From assembly GCA_002371265.1 (NCBI GenBank), contig DFGT01000028.1, forward strand, positions 1-58,495: DNA of 58,495 nt, written 5' to 3'. This document shows positions 10,001 through 16,157 of the stretch, one piece after another (position 1 is the first letter of the stretch; every line of letters begins with the position of its first letter). The notes under the pieces are model-generated. The model saw only the letters and a program-made list of their open reading frames with translations. It was not told where the DNA came from and searched no databases. A program made the position numbers and the translations under genes. The DNA comes from Bacteroidales bacterium UBA3743. GTDB taxonomy: Bacteria; Bacteroidota; Bacteroidia; Bacteroidales; Paludibacteraceae.

Positions 10001-12096
10001 CTGGTTCTCAGTCTCCTAACTGCACAGTTACAGAATCTTCATTCACTGACAATGAATCTCTTGGCTTGATGTTTATGTCTGGTGCAAATGATGTTACAAT
10101 TAAGGATTGTCAGTTCTTATCAAACAAATGTAAGAAGCAAGATCCAGATTTAGTGAGTGATGAATATTTATTTCAGATACAGTCATCTAATATAGATAAA
10201 ATCGATCATTGTGAGTTTAAGGGAAATGAATCAAATTCAGTTTTCCATGCTACTAATTGTAATGGATTAGATCTTACAAATTGTTTCTTTGACAATAACG
10301 ATTGTAACACAAAAGATATGTTGACCGCCATTGTGAATCCAGGATACAAAGACATTAAGACGGTTGTTCATATTGAAAATAATGCTATGTCAAATAATAA
10401 GTGTAGAGATTTGATGTTTGTATTTAATAGTACAAATGATGTATTTTTAAGAAATAACACAATTGTTTCTAATGAATGTGCTGATGAAATCTGGTATCCA
10501 AAGTATTCAAATCTTTACATGCAGAATAATACGATAGTTGGAAATAAATGTAAATCAATTTCTTTCCATGATTTCAGATATAAATCAATGGTCGGCAACT
10601 TTATATTTGGTAACCAATATGAAGTAGTTTACCGCATTATGTCACAAGATGTAGAAAAAGATCCTTCATATAATATAATGACTATTTGTCAAGATGCTTA
10701 TAATCTTAAGGTTCTTAATTCGACAAACATTATTTCTGAATACTACATAGATAAGATTCGTAGTGAGATAGAAAAATATCCAGGCTCAGATGATATTTCA
10801 GATATCAAGGATTTGTCTGCTGATATTTCTACTGTATTGGAAGGTACTTATGATGCTACTACAGGCTTGTTCATTCCGCTTCTTAAGGATAATGGAGGAT
10901 TAACACCAACAGTTGCATTGTTGGCAGATAAATTGCCTGATGGTACTTCTATACGTTTCCCTTTAACAGAGACTTCTGTTACTGAGGATCAGCGTGGAGT
11001 ATCACGTTTTGACATGACATGTATGGGTGCATACGAGATTGGATGTGATTTTGAAAACCTAGAGACAGTTTCATTTGCCTCTTCAATGACAAACAATAAT
11101 ATCGTTCGTGATGAGCAGACGAAGATGTATGACAATACTTGTATTAATGATAGTCTGAAAGTAATATTTTATATTCCTGGTGGTTGCGGAACTAATTTGT
11201 ATGGAGAAGTGAAGATTGTTTATAAATATTCAGATAGGGAAGATTTGAATACAATGTATTTGAGATATCCACAAAAGCTAGCTAATGTAGACAGATATGA
11301 AACATTTATACCATATCGTCAGGAATCATCTTATATAAAATATAGGATTGAAGTATCTGATTCGAAGAATGATAAGATTATTACTTCTCCTTCTGCTGAT
11401 GGATTCTGGAATGTTAATTCATGTGATTCATTAGATGTCAAGATTGGAGATCCAGAATTCTCTTTATGTAAGGAGATAGGAGACAAATTGAGTGTGTTTG
11501 TGAGAATTGAGGGAGATACAGAGACAAAAGGCAAGTTGAAGTTGCATTATTCAGAATCAGTTACTGAAGAATCCTCTCCTAAATTTTCTGATGTAGAAAT
11601 GGTTAGTCAAGATGGCGAAAACTATTATGCAGAAGATATAGAGTTATCTGAAGGCACAAAATACTTTGATTATTTCGTGACTTATTCAGACGAAAATGGT
11701 AATATTCTTAATCGTTTAGGAAATGGAGAGGATAATATTATTAGAGTTGATGTAAATAGCATAAATGAGATTTGTGTTGATCCTTGTAATAATATTAAGC
11801 TATCTTCTCATATTCTAGTAGAACTTAATGATACATTATCTTTTGACATATATCGAAAGAATACAAAAGTAGAATTGTTTTTGTGTGACGAGAAAGGAGT
11901 TAAGCTCATTAGCCAAGAATATAATGATCTTCCCGTCGAAACGGCTAAATTTACTTTGATTTCGAAGTTGTCTCTAAGAAGCAAGGAGTTGAATTTAAGT
12001 TATGTTCATCCATATCTTCTTATATTGAAGATTGATGGTAAAGTTAGTTGTATGTATGTATATTTAGATAGAAAGAAAAAAGATAAGGATAAATAA
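1018..12096 (+). CDS. Giant modular parallel beta-helix surface protein, 3692 aa
   Basis: The protein starts with a Sec signal peptide (MKRIFSFILALMAVQMMFAQ). It then has a GEGSLRDAVN motif, typical of the first rungs of right-handed parallel beta-helix proteins. An N-terminal helix (about residues 20-540) is followed by five related modules starting near residues 555, 1057, 1534, 2010 and 2697. Each opens with YYVKT..(G)xGDGSxW and DAM...DFA, runs through Asn-rich beta-helix rungs, and closes with DQRGxxRxDxTCMGAYE and a Cys/Val-rich linker. Modules 2 and 3 are nearly identical in places, so recent tandem duplication is likely. The last 650 residues have no repeats, and the final 90 or so resemble a T9SS domain only loosely and end in a basic RKKKDKDK tail. 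An adhesin or glycan-binding surface role is an inference; catalytic activity cannot be excluded. It is probably the first gene of the operon that runs through the RHS genes. Confidence 0.85.
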   Translation: MKRIFSFILALMAVQMMFAQITVFRVTNTDDSGEGSLRDAVNIVNALKEETTDSFRIVFDFTTNEEHVITLESFIYLEGSRVAIDASDCKGTVVLDGVDKSFVGLDFSINLYNITIKALKFRNFKCGIDVNVTRNACIDGCEFESNQYGVDLGDCISEVKNCTFIGNEVGVEVSDPWILGSDEEIVNNSVNNIHDNFIGITASNKEKGNESGIRIVDKKPTYIYDNVICCNQYGISFFNKGCDCYIRRNYIGINKKFAAHGNTEAGISIGHNVGPIEIGSKDKADGNFIGYNKVGIVNDKGGVRTYYNYIGVTPDFEPMPNEEAGIVAQSVTSEGNYIGFNGTNGMEVTSYSTIDHDYIGGDGIHSFPNEEYGVYGTLYGKITETLIFDNKKGGVMLDYTTGGNPGTQFEYSQCLFGGDQPFAVKRPDENITAPVIEKVYSDDDYIYIEGTVELLDEEKFTSTTLVLETEVTIELFLNDGGTESALRYLGSTVTDAKGKWLYQLEKSKYASHIVATATHQCHQSYSEGTKSRYTSRFSEPYFCAASLYDLTRFNYYVKTKREGKGDGSSWKDAMDGNDFAAVLPLVQDGTTFYVAAGEYLPKFGHNLKQTDDRSELCYEVNSKVTIIGGYPASAKADEKSEPDKYETVFNGDVLHDNKENPEGSARNLSFINYEDNLLNLFIQNDDLSVRGVKIKGFYDHDRSSSPFRLNKDNLKLNLHSVDFNENNTSVFGSNQSEINIDSCRFVKGSGNAGYAGAISNKGTLIIKNSYFDECITPYSGGAILSDIGTTVDVENSTFENCYSQRGSVVYLSNNCSIRSVNSTYVNNISDNYVIGSESANCKCELYNNTILSNTTDANHVIYFSSNPELTLVGNVIESISVAGNSDNVTSNNNIYVCDLSSRGTAFSSVNEENAISLNAYDCTRFFEGRYVSSKDQFKATLAKNGGFTRTVALISDKSYDGTYIRFPLTETVVKKDQRGESRLLKTCMGAYEIGCGKDTTLVADTIVVGSKYKVDGKVYDKIGLYEKILTKHKSQLGCDSVVNHSLFVVPDPKIKEYYVKTSKTGAGDGSDWDNAMDPKDFAFVFENLKTEGVTFYVAAGEYHAVYNGWGKETNDRVSCWSSQHGANIYGGYDPLATGNASTTKPDLSLYRTIFTGDIKGDDKVVMENDCDDVFENFTDNMTSSMFTMKINGDVHISGIELTGMSYSRGSSPAIIRMQAEEGTDWNVTIDHCKFYVADKGVEMSGVGNFSVDQCEFDYIRNAAVFSDRNLHVSNSTFTYSNGVLFHGNNAEIVVENSTFVKNTSDIRAYNYEDKPSTSAKIYNNTFISCVGGANFILGDNLLASVEGNVFVGSAVQKSSNGYEAKQQVFANNLLACQNYEVGENVTEKDNIKVEDVASLYNGILEGTYTATTSIFNPKLTYKGAYTRTVALLKDELSGGTRIRFPRLENITVDQRGTDRLDKTCMGAYEIECGKDTTLVNDTIEVGSKYNVDGKVYDKIGLYKKILSKHKSQIGCDSVVNHTLLVVPNSKIKEYYVKTSKIGTGDGSDWDNAMDPKDFAFVFENLKTEGVTFYVAAGTYHAFYDGWGKEVNDKYAHWCSKHGANIYGGYDPLATGDASTTKQDFSLYRTIFTGDINGDDKVVMNDDCEFSFENFSDNMNSSMISMEVYGDVHISGIELTGMTFSHGTSPALIRLIAKSGTEYSATIDHCKLSVADKGIEANYIHNLTVDNCEFDYINNSAIYSNGDCKVSNSTFTYTTGISYSGNNTGLVVENSTFVKNRSDIQAYNFDGTLSAIAKIYNNTFISCKSGSYLSFYDNVSATVSGNIFAGSSISINKRDGEAKQQTFTNNLFACKTIDLGESGIEKDNVKVEDVASLYNGILEGTYTATTSIFNPKLTYKGAYTRTVALLKDKLSDGTSIRFPRLENITVDQRGTDRLDKTCMGAYELGCVTDTTIAEKNDTIYVGGKIFGQTFTEVGIHDSIFENLKSVDDCDSVVMHTVVVKPDPTKLNYYVKTKRWGKGDGSTWDDAMNGTDFATYLPLAPDGATFYVAEGEYMPVYDTYLKVPSKSSALSYVINSSVAIRGGYPNEATGTNVPSEPKKYHTIFEGKTKDGNISNMFTSTEDIEQELTFSGITVENTTGNVFHIDGSKDKILYLEKDSFVNNNMCVNMTSNGGQLFANYTVFNNNWGKCIYLISVDNISLQYVDFANNSEELLYSSVDTDLSGTLYMDHVNVNSNTASSGLEIYRYNTLIKNCEFVDNESKLLYFVGNNTSVSISNSKFKGNSGDNMICNYQTSDLYIDGCDFVNNNSIKDLFDFSSSKNHLYFTNSVVDGNVSNGNMMTVIGDIVNVENVTFNGNTVGSQKHLINGLSTCESNFIRNVFSDNKSVYDEGDLSNTSSLMYFFGYTVCNDNQNASTKLERNSILSNDFGNLIITTSGTSLILSNNTIGSNKTNTLIFSDGSDMWLYNNTIVGNEVVNNVIEEVSNYFNAYGNIILGNVDVSGEKAERIYINYGSLGDVVNNILPDVEMTMNSCTYFPDASNIISFAHTEKAYCENFQEITDRNEEILTTLFNGSFNKTTGLFTADFEIKEKLPVLPLKTDKLSNGTSIRFPRLENVLIDQRGVSRFDMTCMGAYEIGCLADTTLVNDTIYVGTELLGQTFTEVGKHDSIFENLVGIDGCDSVVMHTVVVKPDPTKLNYYVKTKRWGKGDGSSWDDAMNGTDFATHLPLAPAGSTFYVAEGEYKPVYDSNGNVSEYPLYNVNNSVSIYGGYPAGATGTDVPSEPDKYKTVLGYDVNSSFALFYSDKSDLLNFVLDGVYVNDYKSYVISMPSIDLTIRNSYFDGNNYISNVTNESSLNIINTEISKTQGTVFYMYGTKSVYMEDVKFVDNLSTISNVYGDGYGVVLKSVNALNNQGTFSFYGSKELLVENSDFTKNNVSGNLVETGGTIDIKNSIFDQNNNYRLVYSSLSFDDIYVNISNSKFSNNTTYMQIINGSGSQSPNCTVTESSFTDNESLGLMFMSGANDVTIKDCQFLSNKCKKQDPDLVSDEYLFQIQSSNIDKIDHCEFKGNESNSVFHATNCNGLDLTNCFFDNNDCNTKDMLTAIVNPGYKDIKTVVHIENNAMSNNKCRDLMFVFNSTNDVFLRNNTIVSNECADEIWYPKYSNLYMQNNTIVGNKCKSISFHDFRYKSMVGNFIFGNQYEVVYRIMSQDVEKDPSYNIMTICQDAYNLKVLNSTNIISEYYIDKIRSEIEKYPGSDDISDIKDLSADISTVLEGTYDATTGLFIPLLKDNGGLTPTVALLADKLPDGTSIRFPLTETSVTEDQRGVSRFDMTCMGAYEIGCDFENLETVSFASSMTNNNIVRDEQTKMYDNTCINDSLKVIFYIPGGCGTNLYGEVKIVYKYSDREDLNTMYLRYPQKLANVDRYETFIPYRQESSYIKYRIEVSDSKNDKIITSPSADGFWNVNSCDSLDVKIGDPEFSLCKEIGDKLSVFVRIEGDTETKGKLKLHYSESVTEESSPKFSDVEMVSQDGENYYAEDIELSEGTKYFDYFVTYSDENGNILNRLGNGEDNIIRVDVNSINEICVDPCNNIKLSSHILVELNDTLSFDIYRKNTKVELFLCDEKGVKLISQEYNDLPVETAKFTLISKLSLRSKELNLSYVHPYLLILKIDGKVSCMYVYLDRKKKDKDK
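5191..5319 (+). repeat. 129-bp exact direct repeat, copy 1 (inside giant beta-helix gene)
   Basis: This stretch, in the end of module 2, is identical base for base to 6622-6750 in module 3. It encodes VEDVASLYNGILEGTYTAT and the following residues up to TVALLKD. Identity without silent changes points to recent duplication or gene conversion. Confidence 0.9.
6622..6750 (+). repeat. 129-bp exact direct repeat, copy 2 (inside giant beta-helix gene)
   Basis: Second copy of the repeat at 5191-5319, offset by 1431 bases, which is exactly 477 codons. The offset keeps the frame, so recombination between copies would add or remove one whole module without breaking the gene. Confidence 0.9.
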
Positions 12097-12180
12097 AGGA
12101 GTTGATTCCTTTCACTTTTTAGTATTTCTTTAGTATACAAAAATGTTAGTTCAAATAGAAAAAAGTAAAAATAAAATAAA

Positions 12181-13122
12181 ATGAAAAAGAGTTTGGTTTT
12201 CGTATTAGGAACAATGTTCCTATCATCTATGTTTTTTGCTTCATGCAAGGGAGAAGACAATGAAGATGAGAATTCTGTTGTAGATAATCAGGAAAATAAT
12301 CAGGAAGACACACCTTTGCTTGAACCAGGAAAACTTGATCCTGCGGTAGAGTCTAAACTTGCTACGAAGACATATACTTATGAAGGAGTCTCGTTTAAGA
12401 TGATTTATGTCCAAGGAGGAACTTTCAAGATGGGTGCTCAGCCAAGTGACAATACTAAAGATGGATATGATTCTCATGCCTCTTGGTCTGAATCTCCTGT
12501 GCATGATGTTACTCTTACTTCTTATGCAATAGGAGAGACAGAAGTTACACAGGAACTTTGGAATACATTGAGTGTTAAGCCTAATGAAAATCTTGAGCTT
12601 CGTCCTGATTTGATGGCAGATGACAAGCCAATATATTTTATGACGCAGAAGAATGCAAAAGATTTCATTGATCTATTGAATACAAGGATGCATCGTGCCG
12701 GCACATTGGATCCAGGTCTACAGTTTGCACTCCCTACTGAAGCTCAATGGGAGTATGCTGCAAGGGGCGGAGTAAATTCAAAAAAATATTATTATTCAGG
12801 AAGCAATTCGTTGAAGGAAGTCGCTGAAACAGGTCCAGATTTTTCTCCTGTCAAATCATTTATGCCAAATGAGCTAGGAATTTATGATATGACAGGAAAT
12901 GCTTCAGAGTTGACTCTTGACTATTGGTCGGAAGATGGTTATATCACAACCAGTGAAATTGATCCTGTAAATGAGGTTGTCGATGATTTTGTTACATTTA
13001 GAGGAGGTTTGTTGGGCTCATCTATAGAAACTAATTTCAGATTGACAAACAGAATGAAAATACCAGTGAATAATTCGCCTTATTTCATGTCATTTAGAAT
13101 GGTTTTGGTTGCTGTTAAATAA
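12181..13122 (+). CDS. Lipoprotein with FGE/SUMF1-like fold, catalytic cysteines absent
   Basis: A lipoprotein signal ends in FFASC, so Cys22 is the likely lipidated residue, followed by an acidic linker with EDNED and NNQEDT. From about residue 70 the sequence follows the formylglycine-generating-enzyme (sulfatase-modifying factor) family: MIYVQGGTFKMGAQ, ETEVTQELWNTL, LPTEAQWEYAARGG, LGIYDMTGNASELTLDYW and FRGG. In true FGE a Cys-containing stretch follows the RGG; here it reads SSIETNFRLTNR with no Cys. The protein is therefore unlikely to oxidise sulfatases and more likely uses the fold for structure or binding, as GldK-type T9SS proteins do. It sits 84 bases after the beta-helix gene and 80 before the next, which suggests co-transcription. 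Confidence 0.85.
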   Translation: MKKSLVFVLGTMFLSSMFFASCKGEDNEDENSVVDNQENNQEDTPLLEPGKLDPAVESKLATKTYTYEGVSFKMIYVQGGTFKMGAQPSDNTKDGYDSHASWSESPVHDVTLTSYAIGETEVTQELWNTLSVKPNENLELRPDLMADDKPIYFMTQKNAKDFIDLLNTRMHRAGTLDPGLQFALPTEAQWEYAARGGVNSKKYYYSGSNSLKEVAETGPDFSPVKSFMPNELGIYDMTGNASELTLDYWSEDGYITTSEIDPVNEVVDDFVTFRGGLLGSSIETNFRLTNRMKIPVNNSPYFMSFRMVLVAVK

Positions 13123-13202
13123 TATTTTGATGTCGTATATGATGTCATGCTCTTTATTTAATCATGTAACAACAAATAGTAGAATTTAGGAAGATAAGAA
13201 TT

Positions 13203-16148
13203 ATGAAGAATAGAATTTGTTTGATGGCTGTTTTTGCTGTTATAGCGGAAATGTTAGTGCCTGTCCAGGCTAAAGAAAAGAAAGGAGTTCAGACTCCATA
13301 TGCTTGGATGTGCACGTCACCTGTAGACAATAAAGTTGATGCCAATTATGTATGGAAGGATATAAATGGTAATAAAATGGAATTGGATGTTGATGGCAAG
13401 GAGTGTGTTAATAACAGAAATGACATTTATACATATAATTTCTATCCTTCTCTTTCTTTTGCAGAAGATCAAAATTCATTTTTGAGATTAGAAGGCACAG
13501 GATTGCAAAAGGCCACAATAATCGGAGTGTATGGATATCATTCAGAAACAGATCATGTGGAAGATGGTTTTGTGATGAATCTTTCCAATGGTATTGCAGA
13601 AGATGAGACAGCTATTACCAAAGCGAAGATTATACATTCTACATCTTCTTCGCGTAAATCGTTCGTTTATAATAGTAAAAATCTAAAGGGAGCAAAACCT
13701 ACAGGTACAGATCCTAAAAACAATAAGGAAACACAGAAAAATCTTAGAATTATGTCGTATACAAAAAGTGCAAATCCTAGAACAACTGTGTCTTCTACAT
13801 TTACAAATATTAAGATTGGAGGCGTATTTGAAGATGGAAAAACTACTACAGAAGGAGTGTACCATATAGACACTTTCCCTGCAGAGGCAAGAAAAAAACG
13901 AGTGATGGGAATACCAGAGTTCATGGTATACGATAGAGCTTTGACAGACACTGCAAGGAAAAGAACAGAAACTTATCTTGCGTTGAAATATGGAATAACT
14001 TTGGATGTAGATTATTTGCTTGATAGTGTGGTTTGGAAAATAGACAATTTCACTAGAATCTGTGGATACGGACGTTTGGACAGCTATAATTTTTTACAAT
14101 CTCAAGTTACTACTTCAGAAAGAGAAACGCCATTTTATCTAAAAGATACTTATTATAAAAATAGTGTGCTTAATAAGTCTGCTTATGAGAATCTTTTGGT
14201 TGCTGGATGTTTTGGTTATATCAAAGATAGTTCGCTTGTGATGTTTGGAGATAATGACGCACCTTTTGAACTTACAAGAAAGGATACAATATTTGGTATG
14301 CCTTCTGATGCTGTCAATTTTGTTCAGGAAAAAGACTCTGTAATATATTTCCCTCTTAAACGTATATGGAAGGTTCAGAGATATGAAGAATCATACGACC
14401 AAGAAATAAAAGAAAAGTTAATATTGTCTGATGCTGAAGTGATTGATACTTTTGCAGGGTCTTATTGTATTAGAATAGCAGAAAATTCAAGTGTGAATAT
14501 CCAAAATTTGCCAGCGTTTGAAGAGAATGGAGAAATTTCTTGGATTGCATCTACAATGAACGGTTCTGTGACTATAAAAATAGGATCTCATACGTATAAG
14601 TTTGATTCTAATGGATCTATTTCAGTTGACGCTAATGTTGTTGATACGAAATATAAAATAGACGATATGATAGAGGTCGTAAGGAAAGACACTTTATTTT
14701 ATGTACGTAGAAATGGAGAGAATATTCCGTCGACAAGAATCAGAAATAGTGGAGATAAAGCAGATTGGAATATGATTTTATCTTCAACTGACAATAAATT
14801 TGAAATAGGACAGTTTCATTACCAGTCAGATGATTTCTTTAATGATTTTGTAGAATTGTCGTATGATTTTGATGATTCATTAAGTTTTTATAGCAATGGT
14901 AAAATTTATTTGGTCGCTAGTAAGAATATAGACTTTAGAGCTAAGGATGCTGAACTTAAGATTTATAAGATGTCTGCTAAGGACCGCGTGAGATCAAAAG
15001 TGTTGTTTGAAAATTTATCTTGGGAAAAAGGAGTCTCTTATTTCACATTTGCTGTATCTGGAAAACCAGAGTTTGGTATTGCTGACAGAAAATATATTAT
15101 AGAAGAGACAATGCCAGTATGTAATAATGGAAATTCAAGTGCAACAGGAAAAATTGAAATTACATTCCCTGATGATAATAGTTATGCATACATTTTGGCT
15201 GGAGAAAATGGTAATGCATACTATCAGAATGCCAATGCTACAAAATCTGCTTTAATTGAGAATATTTGGAATGGAGATTTTATCTTGTATATAGCTCCAT
15301 TTGATGGCGTTTATAAGTTTGATATTCATGGAAAATCAGAAAAACCAGAAATCGTATCTTTGAAACCATCATTCAATGATAATTCTAAATTGAGTGCTAC
15401 CTGGATAGTCGGAGATGCAAAGACTTATAGCTTATCAGGCTTGACAACAAAAGAACGTGCAAATATCATTTGTGGAGTTCAGATAGAAGACGGAAAGATT
15501 TATAAGGTTGAAAATGGAAAGGTTGATCCTAATGGATCTGAAGTAAAAGCTGGTGATGTGATTAAGTTTGCAGGTGCAGGTCATAATTTAATAAAAGTGT
15601 TTGTAAATGATAAAGAAGTATTTGGAATGTCTCAAAACATGGATCAACGTTTGTATTGGTCAGTATCTACAACTGATGGTAATACAGTAAGACATATAAG
15701 TTTTGAGGAGGTTTCAATTACTGGATGTGCTCCTGTTGCGGAATATGATTATGACGACCATTTTATAAGTAGTGAGCATCTTTCATTTCATGAAGTTGAT
15801 TTGTTCAAATATCCTGTTTCTATGACATGTTCAGAGGAAGAGAATGGAAATAATGAAGAAGAGGAGCAGAATATACTGGAACAGGGATCTGCTAAGAATC
15901 TTGTTGTCACATCTTCATTTAATGGTACTTATAAAACAACAGTAAGAGTGACCCTTCCAAAAGAATATTGGGCAAATTTGATTATTGTTGATGCCCTTGG
16001 CACTAAACAGTACTTCTCAATGCCAATGATTTCTGACTATGAAACTGGAATTTTCCAGAAGGAGATAAACATTAATAAGCCTGGAATTTATACAGCGATT
16101 ATAGAATCTCAGTCAGGTCAGTTGACTGGTAAGTTTGAAATTAAATAA
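13203..16148 (+). CDS. Secreted multidomain protein of unknown function, 981 aa
   Basis: A signal peptide (MKNRICLMAVFAVIAEMLVPVQA) marks export. Around residues 230-265 there is an IPEFMVYDRALTD...YLALKYGITLD segment. That pattern recurs in large secreted Bacteroidota proteins next to LamG-like or beta-sandwich domains, and here it follows a region that could be such a sandwich. The middle (about 400-850) is beta-rich and not recognised. The last 90 residues (LVVTSSFNGTYKTTVRVTLP ... GIYTAIIESQ ... GKFEIK) have the spacing of a type A T9SS sorting domain but a weak N-terminal motif. The gene lies within the presumed operon, only 9 bases before the first RHS gene. A cell-surface accessory role for the RHS proteins is an inference. 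Confidence 0.75.
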   Translation: MKNRICLMAVFAVIAEMLVPVQAKEKKGVQTPYAWMCTSPVDNKVDANYVWKDINGNKMELDVDGKECVNNRNDIYTYNFYPSLSFAEDQNSFLRLEGTGLQKATIIGVYGYHSETDHVEDGFVMNLSNGIAEDETAITKAKIIHSTSSSRKSFVYNSKNLKGAKPTGTDPKNNKETQKNLRIMSYTKSANPRTTVSSTFTNIKIGGVFEDGKTTTEGVYHIDTFPAEARKKRVMGIPEFMVYDRALTDTARKRTETYLALKYGITLDVDYLLDSVVWKIDNFTRICGYGRLDSYNFLQSQVTTSERETPFYLKDTYYKNSVLNKSAYENLLVAGCFGYIKDSSLVMFGDNDAPFELTRKDTIFGMPSDAVNFVQEKDSVIYFPLKRIWKVQRYEESYDQEIKEKLILSDAEVIDTFAGSYCIRIAENSSVNIQNLPAFEENGEISWIASTMNGSVTIKIGSHTYKFDSNGSISVDANVVDTKYKIDDMIEVVRKDTLFYVRRNGENIPSTRIRNSGDKADWNMILSSTDNKFEIGQFHYQSDDFFNDFVELSYDFDDSLSFYSNGKIYLVASKNIDFRAKDAELKIYKMSAKDRVRSKVLFENLSWEKGVSYFTFAVSGKPEFGIADRKYIIEETMPVCNNGNSSATGKIEITFPDDNSYAYILAGENGNAYYQNANATKSALIENIWNGDFILYIAPFDGVYKFDIHGKSEKPEIVSLKPSFNDNSKLSATWIVGDAKTYSLSGLTTKERANIICGVQIEDGKIYKVENGKVDPNGSEVKAGDVIKFAGAGHNLIKVFVNDKEVFGMSQNMDQRLYWSVSTTDGNTVRHISFEEVSITGCAPVAEYDYDDHFISSEHLSFHEVDLFKYPVSMTCSEEENGNNEEEEQNILEQGSAKNLVVTSSFNGTYKTTVRVTLPKEYWANLIIVDALGTKQYFSMPMISDYETGIFQKEININKPGIYTAIIESQSGQLTGKFEIK

Positions 16149-16157
16149 TAGTGGGCA

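Noticed and set aside
12181..13122. GldK/PorK of the T9SS machinery
   Set aside because: The fold is shared, but gldL, gldM and gldN are not next to it, and its place in the RHS operon argues for a different protein.
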